A stretch of DNA of 5,827 bases from Desulfobacteraceae bacterium (GTDB lineage Bacteria; Desulfobacterota; DSM-4660; Desulfatiglandales; Desulfatiglandaceae). This document shows, in pieces, positions 1 to 5,744 of this stretch (position 1 is the stretch's first letter; every line of letters begins with the position of its first letter). The notes beneath the pieces are model-generated. The model was not told the DNA's origin, made no database searches, and saw nothing but the letters and a program-made list of their open reading frames with translations. The stretch is taken from assembly GCA_030612945.1 (NCBI GenBank), contig JAUWMY010000189.1, forward strand, positions 1-5,827. Direction: 5' to 3'. Made by a program: the position numbers and the translations under genes.

Positions 1-230
1 GCGCCTAAAGAGAGCGATGCCAACGATCGGTGAATGATTACACTTTTTCTAATCGTTTTTTATTAAAGCCCAGCATTTCAAAATTCCAACCAGCCATAAA
101 ACTACTGCATGATTTTATATAATCCCGTTTGTTTCCGCAAATAATTATGTTGCATATTCTCATAAATCTTTTAGAATCAAAAACAATTCCCCTTTAAGTA
201 CCCACACTTGACGAATCTGCCCAGTAACTC
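1..230. other. AT-rich intergenic stretch, no gene recognised
   Basis: No coding frame of useful length is visible on either strand. One plus-strand frame is open from base 1 to a TGA at 31-33 and could be the last ten codons of an upstream gene, but ten codons cannot be assigned. A perfect TATAAT lies at 118-123 with no matching -35 box 16-18 bases upstream, so I do not call a promoter. CACTTGACG at 205-213 recurs at 315-323, and a near copy, CACTTAACG, lies at 577-585. This links the stretch to the low-complexity sequence in front of the ATPase gene. Confidence 0.5.
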
Positions 231-296
231 GGGGATAAAACCCTTACGGGTAAACTCCGAATAAGGAATTTAGGCGTAAGCCTTTTATTTTTCCCC
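231..296. repeat. Hairpin-rich intergenic repeat, copy 1
   Basis: GGGGA (231-235) and TAAAA (236-240) can pair with TCCCC (292-296) and TTTTA (283-287), closing a multi-hairpin structure. Inside are ACCC-TTAC-GGGT (240-251), a stem of TAAACTCC (251-258) with GGAATTTA (265-272) that has one mismatch, and AGGC-GTAA-GCCT (272-283). Bases 232-259 match the reverse complement of 3049-3076 at 25 of 28 positions. Bases 265-277 match the reverse complement of 3093-3105 at 12 of 13. Two of the differences (C241 and G250 here, T and A in the other copy) form a compensated base pair in the small stem, so the fold rather than the exact sequence seems conserved. No coding frame runs through it. Function is unknown. 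Confidence 0.6.
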
Positions 297-427
297 TGAA
301 TATTGAATAATAACCACTTGACGTATTTTGGATAGTTCAGACCTCGTTATTTGATCTAAAAACTAGGTCCTATTTTCGGACACCATCCGCATCATAATGG
401 CTATATGGAGCCAAATTGAGGAATTGT

Positions 428-502
428 GAATTTAGGGATTGAGGGATTAAGATAAGGAAAAAATTCATGTTTCAATTCCAAAATTCCTGAATCCCTGAAT
501 TC
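428..502. repeat. Imperfect inverted repeat in the leader
   Basis: The arms at 428-448 and 482-502 match at 18 of 21 positions when one is reverse-complemented, with about 33 bases between them. The core AGGGATT (434-440) pairs with AATCCCT (490-496). The arms themselves are made of GGGATT/AGGAATT-like degenerate units, so the symmetry could come from simple-repeat expansion rather than from selection for a hairpin. Confidence 0.6.
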
Positions 503-540
503 TACGAGTGTCCAATTTTCATGTGAACGATATGGATTCT

Positions 541-585
541 AATAATAACAACCACTTAACTACTCAACCATTCAACCACTTAACG
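541..585. repeat. Degenerate AACCACTTAAC direct repeats
   Basis: AACCACTTAAC occurs exactly at 550-560 and 574-584, with the weaker unit CAACCATT between them. A related unit, AACCACTTGACG, lies at 312-323, preceded by AATAATAA just as the copy at 541-560 is. These short units resemble minisatellite-like intergenic sequence. The last copy runs directly into the GAGG at 585-588 in front of the ATPase gene. Confidence 0.6.
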
Positions 586-603
586 AGGTCTGTAGTTTGA
601 ATT

Positions 604-2922
604 ATGGCTGGTTTACCAAAAAAAGTATCTGACAATGATGCAAACAAGAAATCCCTTGAGCAACAGCTCGAATATCAAAAAAACCTGAACAGTATTACCA
701 ACAGGATACATTCAGCGAACGATACAAATGAAATCCTGCTGAACCTTCAAGGTGAAATCCTGAGTCTCTTTGACGCTGACAGGATTACTATCTATGCGGT
801 TGATGGCACCAAAAAACAGATTGTTTCAAGGATTAAGACCGGGGACGAAATCAGCGAAATCCGGGTCCCTATTGATAAACAGAGTATTGCCGGATACTGT
901 GCTGCCTCCGGCAAGGTGGTGAACGTCCTTGATGTCTATGATGAGTATGAACTCGAACGCGTCAACCCTAAATTGAAATTTGACAAGAGCTGGGATCAAA
1001 AGACAGGATATAAAACGACCCAGATACTTGCAGCCCCTGTCATGTACAATAAATATCTTTTAGGCGTTATACAGTTGATAAATAAAAGGAAAGGGAAGCC
1101 CTTTACAGAGAAAGACAAGACTTCGGTCCTGGATATTGCAAAGGTCCTGGGGGTGGCCTTCTTTAAAAACCAGCAAGTTGCTCAAAAGGCAAAGCCTACA
1201 AAGTTCGATTTTCTCATCACCAACAACATTATAAGCAGCAAGGACCTGAACGAGGCTATTTCACGGGCGAGAAAGGCCAAAAGATCGGTGGCCTCCATCC
1301 TTATAACTGATTTTCATGTCTCCAGGGATAATGTTGGAAAATCCCTGGCAGATTTTTTCAAAACCCGTTTTATTCCATACGACGAGAAGATGGTCATCCC
1401 TGGCGAGTTGTTGAAAGGCCTCAGGGTGAGCTATCTGAAGCACAATTCCTTTGTTCCAATTGTCAAATCGGATGGCAAGGTTGTCGTGGCCATGGAGAAC
1501 CCCAACTCCCTGCCGGCAAGGGATGCTATTAAAAGGCTCATTCCGGCCAGGGGATTTGAATACTGCGTAGCCCTTAAAGAAGATATCTACGACATGATAA
1601 ACCTGTTCTTTGATGTAAAAAGGACAGAATTATTGAAGGCTTCTGACAGTATCGAGGATATCCTGGGCCAACTGGCATCTGATGATGAAGAATACGATGA
1701 AGAAATTGCAAGCATGACTGAAGAGGACAGTGCCATCGTCCAGATTGTCAACAAAATAATTATTGATGCCTACAATCGTGGCGCTTCAGATATCCACATC
1801 GAACCACGCCAGGGAAAGGCCAATGCCTTAATCAGGGTCAGGGTAGATGGTGCATGCCAGGTTTACCAAACCCTCCCTTACACCTATAAGCGAGCCATTG
1901 TCTCTCGTATTAAGATCATGTCAGACCTGGATATTGCGGAAAGACGTCTTCCTCAAGACGGAAAGATCAAATTCAGGCGTTTCGCCCCGTTGGATATTGA
2001 ACTTCGGGTCGCTACCATTCCAACGGCAGGACAAAACGAGGATGTGGTTCTGCGGCTCTTATCGACCGGCAAGCCTTTGCCTCTGGGTGAGATGGGAATG
2101 AGCGGGAGGAATTACGAGGCCTTTTTAGACATAATCGAAAAACCTTACGGTATCGTGTTGGTAGTGGGCCCTACAGGAAGCGGGAAGACCACCACCCTTC
2201 ACGCTGCCTTGGCCTGTATTAACAGGCCTGAAACAAAGATATGGACAGCCGAGGATCCAGTAGAGATTACCCAGGAAGATCTTCGCCAGGTTCAGGTCAG
2301 GCCTAAGATCGGGTTTGATTTTGCCAGGGCCATGAGGTCTTTTTTAAGAGCGGACCCGGATGTGATAATGGTAGGGGAAATGCGTGACCGTGAGACCGTA
2401 TCCACAGGCATAGAAGCCTCTTTAACGGGTCATCTGGTTCTCAGTACCCTTCACACAAACAGTGCTCCGGAGACTATCACGCGACTGTTGGATATGGGAA
2501 TGGATCCCTTTAATTTTGCAGATGCCCTTCTGGGGGTACTTGCCCAGCGGCTGGTGAGAACCCTTTGCAAAGATTGCAGGGAGAAGTACCACCCTGCCAG
2601 GGATGAATTTGACGCATTAATAAGGGCCTATGAAGGTGATTTTGATTCCCTTGGCTTTGAATATAATGATGAATTTTTCCTTTACCGCCCCAAAGGGTGC
2701 CCAATGTGCGGCAACAGCGGTTACCGGGGCAGGGCCGCCATCCATGAACTCCTTGCAGGGACAGACAATCTAAAATCGTTGATCCAAAACAGGGCAAAGA
2801 TGGCGGAGCTAAGGAAACAGGCTATAAAAGACGGTATGACTACCCTGATGCAGGATGGTATTCGGAAAGTCTGTCTTGGACTTACGGATCTTATCCAGGT
2901 GAGGAGGGTTTGTATTAAGTAG
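604..2922 (+). CDS. GAF-domain PilB/GspE-type assembly ATPase
   Basis: A hexameric motor ATPase of the type II secretion/type IV pilus family, expected on the cytoplasmic face of the inner membrane, where it drives pilin polymerisation. Residues about 25-190 form a GAF domain with an NK-x5-F-x3-D signature (N160, K161, F167, D171). Residues about 198-335 resemble the MshEN/T2SSE_N domain. Residues 348-375 are an acidic linker. The N2 domain follows, with SDIHIEP at 395-401. The RecA-like core carries Walker A GPTGSGKT (522-529), the Asp box EDPVE (550-554), Walker B DPDVIMVGE (584-592) and the His box TGHLVLSTLHTN (608-619). Zinc-binding cysteines are C655, C658, C699 and C702. All motor motifs are intact. 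The RAD-P-DVIMVGE form and the zinc motif fit assembly (PilB/GspE) rather than PilT retraction. At 772 residues it is about 200 longer than typical PilB, which the GAF domain explains. The ATG at 604 is the first in frame; GAGG sits 15 bases upstream. No pilin, PilC or secretin gene is in the window, so PilB versus GspE cannot be settled. Confidence 0.93.
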   Translation: MAGLPKKVSDNDANKKSLEQQLEYQKNLNSITNRIHSANDTNEILLNLQGEILSLFDADRITIYAVDGTKKQIVSRIKTGDEISEIRVPIDKQSIAGYCAASGKVVNVLDVYDEYELERVNPKLKFDKSWDQKTGYKTTQILAAPVMYNKYLLGVIQLINKRKGKPFTEKDKTSVLDIAKVLGVAFFKNQQVAQKAKPTKFDFLITNNIISSKDLNEAISRARKAKRSVASILITDFHVSRDNVGKSLADFFKTRFIPYDEKMVIPGELLKGLRVSYLKHNSFVPIVKSDGKVVVAMENPNSLPARDAIKRLIPARGFEYCVALKEDIYDMINLFFDVKRTELLKASDSIEDILGQLASDDEEYDEEIASMTEEDSAIVQIVNKIIIDAYNRGASDIHIEPRQGKANALIRVRVDGACQVYQTLPYTYKRAIVSRIKIMSDLDIAERRLPQDGKIKFRRFAPLDIELRVATIPTAGQNEDVVLRLLSTGKPLPLGEMGMSGRNYEAFLDIIEKPYGIVLVVGPTGSGKTTTLHAALACINRPETKIWTAEDPVEITQEDLRQVQVRPKIGFDFARAMRSFLRADPDVIMVGEMRDRETVSTGIEASLTGHLVLSTLHTNSAPETITRLLDMGMDPFNFADALLGVLAQRLVRTLCKDCREKYHPARDEFDALIRAYEGDFDSLGFEYNDEFFLYRPKGCPMCGNSGYRGRAAIHELLAGTDNLKSLIQNRAKMAELRKQAIKDGMTTLMQDGIRKVCLGLTDLIQVRRVCIK

Positions 2923-3035
2923 TTGACCGTTTTCCGATAGAGAGGGGCCACAGAATTAAATGAATAGAGAAAAAACTGACAATGGTTAACGGTGAACTCT
3001 TTGACAGGGATCGGAGGACCGATTAAGGAATTTCG
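2923..3035. other. Spacer after the ATPase stop, no gene
   Basis: Only very short frames occur here, of 9 and 14 codons. A small hairpin, ATCGG-AGGA-CCGAT, lies at 3010-3023. No hairpin followed by a T-run is present within 100 bases of the TAG at 2920-2922, so an intrinsic terminator for the ATPase gene is not evident in this spacer. Confidence 0.4.
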
Positions 3036-3172
3036 CAATAAGTTCGGGTGGAGTTTATCCGTAAGGATTTTATCCCGCCTATCTCTGGCGGGACGCCTAA
3101 ACTCCGAAAAGTTGTACAGCCATTGTCATTCACTCGAGGCAATAATCCGGTTGTGAGCGCCCGAACTTATTG
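3036..3172. repeat. Inverted-repeat element between convergent genes
   Basis: CAATAAGTTCGGG at 3036-3048 is perfectly matched by CCCGAACTTATTG at 3160-3172. The stem extends two more pairs inward if one G-T pair is allowed. The 137-bp unit contains further nested stems (3050-3057 with 3098-3105; 3073-3079 with 3087-3093) on its left side, while the right part (3107-3157) has no obvious partner. It has no coding frame and lies between two genes whose 3' ends face each other. It could be a non-autonomous mobile element (MITE or REP type), or it could stop transcription from both sides. No T-run follows the stems, which weakens the intrinsic-terminator reading. I cannot see a clear target-site duplication. 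Confidence 0.55.
3049..3106. repeat. Hairpin-rich intergenic repeat, copy 2
   Basis: An outer stem of GGAGTTTA (3050-3057) with TAAACTCC (3098-3105) encloses two hairpins. The first is ATCC-GTAA-GGAT (3057-3068), with a GNRA-type loop. The second is TCCCGCC (3073-3079) with GGCGGGA (3087-3093) around a 7-base loop. It is homologous to the repeat at 231-296 but in the opposite orientation. Its two conserved modules appear in swapped order, as expected if both were cut from a tandem array at different points. Confidence 0.6.
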
Positions 3173-3185
3173 AGAAGCTACCCGA

Positions 3186-4247
3186 TTAAGGGAAACTTCC
3201 GGGATGCAATAGCCCTTCTGTTTCGTCCAGCCCGAACATGATGTTCATATTTTGAACAGCACTTCCGGCCTGCCCTTTCACCAGGTTATCTATAAGGCTC
3301 ACCACAATAAGCTTCCCGGTCCTTTCGTCCACGTTCACCGAAATATTGCAGAAGTTGCTACCTCTCACATTGGTGCTTACCTGTAGCTTTTCAGGCCCGA
3401 ATACTCTTACAAATACATCATTTTTATAAAAAGATCGATAGGCCTCTTCCGCGGTTTTGAGGTTCTGGCCCTCGTTTAATTGACCATATATGGTGGTCAG
3501 GATGCCACGACAGAGGGGCACCACGTGGGGCGTAAAGGTAACCTTGATGTCCTGACCTGCAAGGAGGCTCAGCTCTCTTTCTATTTCGTATACATGCTGG
3601 TGGCCTGATATCTTATAGGCGTTCATGGACTCATAGCGTGCCGGATAGTGAAAAGTGGGATTGGGGGTTTTCCCTGCTCCTGATACCCCGGTTTTTGCGT
3701 CGAAGATGATAGAATCCGGTTCAATGAGATTGGATTTTATGGCCGGAGATAAACCAAGTATACAGCTAACCGCAAAGCAACCTGGGTTCCCAACCAGGTT
3801 GGTCCCTGAGATTTCATTTCTGTGCAATTCCGCCAGGCCGTAAACCGATTGAGGTAACAGCTCAGGGGAAGCGTGCTCCTGGGGTCGTCCAATTCGCGTT
3901 GCATATCCCTTGTAGGTCTCCAGGTCGTTGAAGCGGAAATCACCGCTGTAGTCAATGACCTTTATACCTTTTTTTATCCAGGCAGGAGCCGTGCTTTGTC
4001 CCACACCATCGGGGGTAGCAAAAAAAACCACTTGAAAGTCATCAGGGCAGTCCTGATCATCCGGGGCAAATACAGGCAAATCACAAAAGCCTGTTAGATG
4101 CGGGTACAATTCGCTTATGGGTCTACCTACGTCCTGTTTTGCAACAAGCCCTCTGATCTCCGCATATGGATGATTCAATAGAAGCTCTATTGCACCACAG
4201 CCTCCATAGCCACCGGCGCCGATAATACCCACTTTAATTTTGTCCAT
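3186..4247 (-). CDS. argC: N-acetyl-gamma-glutamyl-phosphate reductase
   Basis: A cytoplasmic enzyme of arginine synthesis that reduces N-acetylglutamyl 5-phosphate with NADPH to N-acetylglutamate 5-semialdehyde. The 353-residue product matches the usual length of about 345. The N-terminal nucleotide-binding loop is GAGGYGG (10-16). DYSGDFR (99-105) matches the family's D-x-S-x-DFR block. The catalytic cysteine is C157 in NPGCF, and H216 in GHQHVYEIE is the predicted catalytic base. GVSGAGK (187-193) is also typical. NPGCFAV replaces the more common NPGCYPT, a tolerated variation. I chose the ATG at 4245-4247: it gives the normal MDKIKVGIIGAGG start and has GGGGG 11 bases upstream. An in-frame TTG at 4263-4265 would add six residues without a family match. 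No other arg gene is in the window. The related lysine enzyme LysY acts on an analogous substrate but is less likely. Confidence 0.94.
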   Translation of the reverse strand: MDKIKVGIIGAGGYGGCGAIELLLNHPYAEIRGLVAKQDVGRPISELYPHLTGFCDLPVFAPDDQDCPDDFQVVFFATPDGVGQSTAPAWIKKGIKVIDYSGDFRFNDLETYKGYATRIGRPQEHASPELLPQSVYGLAELHRNEISGTNLVGNPGCFAVSCILGLSPAIKSNLIEPDSIIFDAKTGVSGAGKTPNPTFHYPARYESMNAYKISGHQHVYEIERELSLLAGQDIKVTFTPHVVPLCRGILTTIYGQLNEGQNLKTAEEAYRSFYKNDVFVRVFGPEKLQVSTNVRGSNFCNISVNVDERTGKLIVVSLIDNLVKGQAGSAVQNMNIMFGLDETEGLLHPGSFP

Positions 4248-4257
4248 GATTATTAAA

Positions 4258-4262
4258 GCCCC
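4258..4262 (-). promoter_or_regulatory. Ribosome-binding site deciding the argC start
   Basis: On the minus strand GGGGG ends 11 bases before the ATG at 4247-4245. It supports this ATG over the TTG at 4265-4263, because that TTG lies immediately upstream of the G-run and so could not use it. Confidence 0.4.
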
Positions 4263-4268
4263 CAATCA

Positions 4269-4394
4269 GACGGCACAGTAAAAAGCGCCAGATGCAAGGC
4301 GCGCGAATCTTTAGGAATGAGGCGTACGTATAAGTACGTCGGAATGACTAAAGATGAAGCGCAACGCAGCAGATGGGCTTTTTTCGAAGCCGTC
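4269..4394. repeat. 126-bp imperfect palindromic element
   Basis: The ends are GACGGC (4269-4274) and GCCGTC (4389-4394). When the right half is reverse-complemented it lines up with the left half over its full length, sharing the end hexamer, an A5GC block, ATCTTTAG and a central CGTAC (4323-4327 with 4334-4338). The element fills almost the entire gap between the two minus-strand genes. Its right end overlaps the TGA stop codon (4395-4393) of the YchF-like gene, and its left end stops seven bases from the argC ribosome-binding site. It resembles, from memory, long palindromic repeats scattered between genes in sulfate-reducing deltaproteobacteria; this was not checked. It encodes nothing and is likely mobile or structural. 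Confidence 0.7.
4280..4302 (-). terminator. Terminator-like hairpin inside the palindrome
   Basis: Read on the minus strand, GCGCC pairs with GGCGC across an 8-base loop and is followed directly by five T residues. It lies 91 bases after the YchF-like stop codon and just before argC. The stem is short, only five pairs though all G-C, and must compete with the long fold of the surrounding palindrome, so termination may be partial. Confidence 0.4.
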
Positions 4395-5436
4395 AAATAT
4401 TAAACCGGAAATTGATTATGTCTCCATCTTTCACTTCATACCCTTTCCCTTCGAGACGTACCAGGCCCGCCTTCTTGGCTTCCTGAAAAGTCCCGCAGGT
4501 CTTCAGGTCTTCAAAAGCTAAGGTCTCAGCGCGGATAAAGCCCTTTTGCATGTCGGAGTGCACTGTTCCTGCAGCTTCAAAGGCTGGAGTTCCTGCCGTA
4601 ATGGACCATGCCCTCACCTCATCGGAGATAACAGTGAAGAAAGAGATTCGATTTAAAAGCTTATAGGAGTTCTTTATCACCCGGTCAAGGGCGGATTCCT
4701 GAATATGATAGGCCTCGAGAAATTCTTCGGACTCATCAGGTGTCATGGAAGAAATATCCATTTCAAGACGACCTCGCACGACCATCATCTCCACGTCCTC
4801 GGGCCTGTTATCCCATTCCGGCGCTTCCTCATCCTCATCGTCGTTATTGATAATAACAAGCATGGGTTTTGCAGACAGAAAAGTGAAACCCTTGAGGACT
4901 TGTTTGGATGCCAGTTCCGGTTTCCTGCGGAGGGGGTGACCCGTCTCTAAGTGTTCGCAACAGGATTTGAGAAGAGAGAATTCTTCTCCTTCCGGCTTTT
5001 TACCTCTTTTTTTGTCCAGCTCTATCCTTTCGATCCTCTTTTCGGCGACCACCAAATCGCTAAGGATCATATCTTCTTCAAGCTGCCAGAACTCCTGTTC
5101 CGGTGCAGCGGGAGAGCCCCCGGATCCTTCAAAATTCCTGACCACGTGTAAAAGCGCATAGCATGGAAGCACCTGGTTCCAGACGCCTCGCTCGGACTTT
5201 GAGGAGGAAGTCGGTATTTCGGAAGGGAGAAGATATTCTATTTTTGCGTAGGTGGTCTTTTTGGGGTTGTATATTTTTGTCAGGAAATCAAGGCGTTCGT
5301 CAGCAACTGTAATCGGCGCGATTCTCGGAGCGGCACGAGGTGATCCGTAGTCTTTTTTTTCGCCCCTTACACCTGTAAGCGCTGCAAAGACCGTTGATTT
5401 CCCTGACTGGGGAAGACCTACGAGGCCAAGTTTCAT
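4393..5436 (-). CDS. Divergent YchF/Obg-like P-loop NTPase
   Basis: A 347-residue protein related to YchF, the ribosome-associated ATPase of about 363 residues linked to translation and oxidative-stress control. Walker A is GLPQSGKST (7-15). HVVRNFE (97-103) matches the conserved HVVRCFE. Residues about 115-180 correspond to the helical insertion. The C-terminal TGS domain (264-347) is very well kept, with EVRAWSI, AAGTVHSD, KGFIRAE and the terminal VKDGDIINFRFNI. The nucleotide-specificity motif lies at 197-201 (NNDDE) and reads as NxxE only with a one-residue shift. The usual VDIAGLVKGA block of G3/Walker B is replaced by YLLPSEIPTS (68-77), and the switch I CTIEPN block is also missing. 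It is therefore a paralogue that may bind nucleotide poorly or not hydrolyse it. Bacteria usually also have a canonical ychF, so I give no symbol. The ATG at 5436 places the P-loop normally and has AGAGG 12 bases upstream. Confidence 0.85.
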   Translation of the reverse strand: MKLGLVGLPQSGKSTVFAALTGVRGEKKDYGSPRAAPRIAPITVADERLDFLTKIYNPKKTTYAKIEYLLPSEIPTSSSKSERGVWNQVLPCYALLHVVRNFEGSGGSPAAPEQEFWQLEEDMILSDLVVAEKRIERIELDKKRGKKPEGEEFSLLKSCCEHLETGHPLRRKPELASKQVLKGFTFLSAKPMLVIINNDDEDEEAPEWDNRPEDVEMMVVRGRLEMDISSMTPDESEEFLEAYHIQESALDRVIKNSYKLLNRISFFTVISDEVRAWSITAGTPAFEAAGTVHSDMQKGFIRAETLAFEDLKTCGTFQEAKKAGLVRLEGKGYEVKDGDIINFRFNI

Positions 5437-5575
5437 GGCTGCAATAAACCTCTATTATTGCTCCCACTTATTTCACTAATTGGAGCCAGCTAATAAGGGT
5501 TTCACATTAACAGCAAATTATCAGCCTGGCCAACAAAAATTAATGAATAGATCCAAAGCTTTTGCTTTTACCCTT
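5437..5575. other. Intergenic sequence upstream of the YchF-like gene
   Basis: No gene is visible. On the minus strand a GATAAT close to the -10 consensus occurs at 5524-5519, but no -35 box is found at a suitable distance, so the start of transcription for the YchF-like gene is not assigned. The AGAGG at 5453-5449 is its ribosome-binding site. Confidence 0.4.
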
Positions 5576-5604
5576 TTGCCATAAGCGCTAAGTTATTTTG
5601 TAAA
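5576..5604 (+). promoter_or_regulatory. Possible sigma-70 promoter
   Basis: TTGCCA (5576-5581) matches five of six -35 consensus bases. TGTAAA (5599-5604) matches four of six -10 bases. The spacing is exactly 17. It would start transcription near 5611, pointing away from the YchF-like gene toward the hairpin at 5719. In AT-rich DNA such matches arise by chance, so support is modest. Confidence 0.3.
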
Positions 5605-5649
5605 CATTCACAGGTTGCATTTATGCCATACGGGGTTGTTTTGAAAGAT

Positions 5650-5689
5650 GAACGTCCAACATCGAACATCGAACGTACAACATCGAATG
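5650..5689. repeat. Degenerate ACATCGAAC tandem repeat
   Basis: ACATCGAAC occurs at 5659-5667 and 5666-5674, a 7-base step, and ACATCGAAT occurs at 5680-5688. GAACGTCCA and GAACGTACA (5650-5658 and 5671-5679) lie between them. This is a short minisatellite-like array. Similar CGAACAT-type arrays are, from memory, common in intergenic DNA of several environmental bacterial groups and often yield false open frames reading TSNIE. Confidence 0.65.
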
Positions 5690-5718
5690 AAAAAGCAAAC
5701 ATTCAATACCTAACATTC

Positions 5719-5744
5719 AACCACGCCAAGGCGTGGTTTCTTTT
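5719..5744 (+). terminator. Rho-independent terminator-like hairpin
   Basis: AACCACGC (5719-5726) pairs perfectly with GCGTGGTT (5731-5738) around a CAAG loop, and the T-rich tail TTTCTTTT (5737-5744) follows on the plus strand. No T-run follows on the minus strand, so it is directional. No recognisable plus-strand gene ends here, which raises the question of what it terminates. Confidence 0.6.

Larger units (their letters stand above)
338..592 (+). promoter_or_regulatory. Structured leader of the ATPase gene with nested inverted repeats
   Basis: CAGACCTCGTTA at 338-349 is perfectly complementary in inverted orientation to TAACGAGGTCTG at 581-592. Nested inside are GGACAC (378-383) with GTGTCC (508-513) and a 21-base imperfect pair (428-448 with 482-502). 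The right outer arm contains GAGG at 585-588, the only Shine-Dalgarno-like purine run in front of the ATG at 604, although its 15-base spacer is long. If the transcript starts upstream of 338, the outer stem would bury this site. I found no convincing promoter here, so the regulatory reading is an inference. The inverted repeat could instead mark an inserted element of about 255 bp. Confidence 0.4.
5611..5744 (+). ncRNA. Candidate small RNA between promoter and terminator
   Basis: A predicted transcript of about 134 bases is framed by the possible promoter at 5576-5604 and the terminator-like hairpin at 5719-5744. The only open frame starts at 5623 and runs straight through the hairpin. It encodes repeat-derived sequence (RPTSNIERTTSNE), so it is not a credible protein. 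The RNA would carry the ACATCGAAC repeats. This is an inference from spacing alone; no known RNA family is recognised. Confidence 0.2.

Noticed and set aside
1..33. Possible last ten codons of an upstream plus-strand gene ending at the TGA at 31-33
   Set aside because: Ten codons are too few to recognise, and a second frame is also open to 37.
118..123. Perfect TATAAT box
   Set aside because: No -35 match at 16-18 bases on the plus strand, no downstream gene within 480 bases, and the region is AT-rich.
516..545. TTTTCA and TAATAA as a promoter for the ATPase gene
   Set aside because: Each box matches only four of six consensus bases, and simple repeats here produce such matches easily.
2510..3038. 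Minus-strand frames opposite the end of the ATPase gene
   Set aside because: They overlap the conserved zinc-binding and C-terminal coding region and have no recognisable domain.
3094..3105. CGCCTAAACTCC as an integron attC core site
   Set aside because: It resembles GCCTAAC but has an extra A, the required partner core and spacing are absent, and there is no integrase or cassette.
4705..5161. Several open frames antisense to the YchF-like gene
   Set aside because: They lie fully opposite a well-conserved coding sequence, show no family motifs and are explained by its codon composition.
5650..5689. CRISPR array
   Set aside because: Units are under 15 bases, overlap one another and have no unique spacers of regular length.
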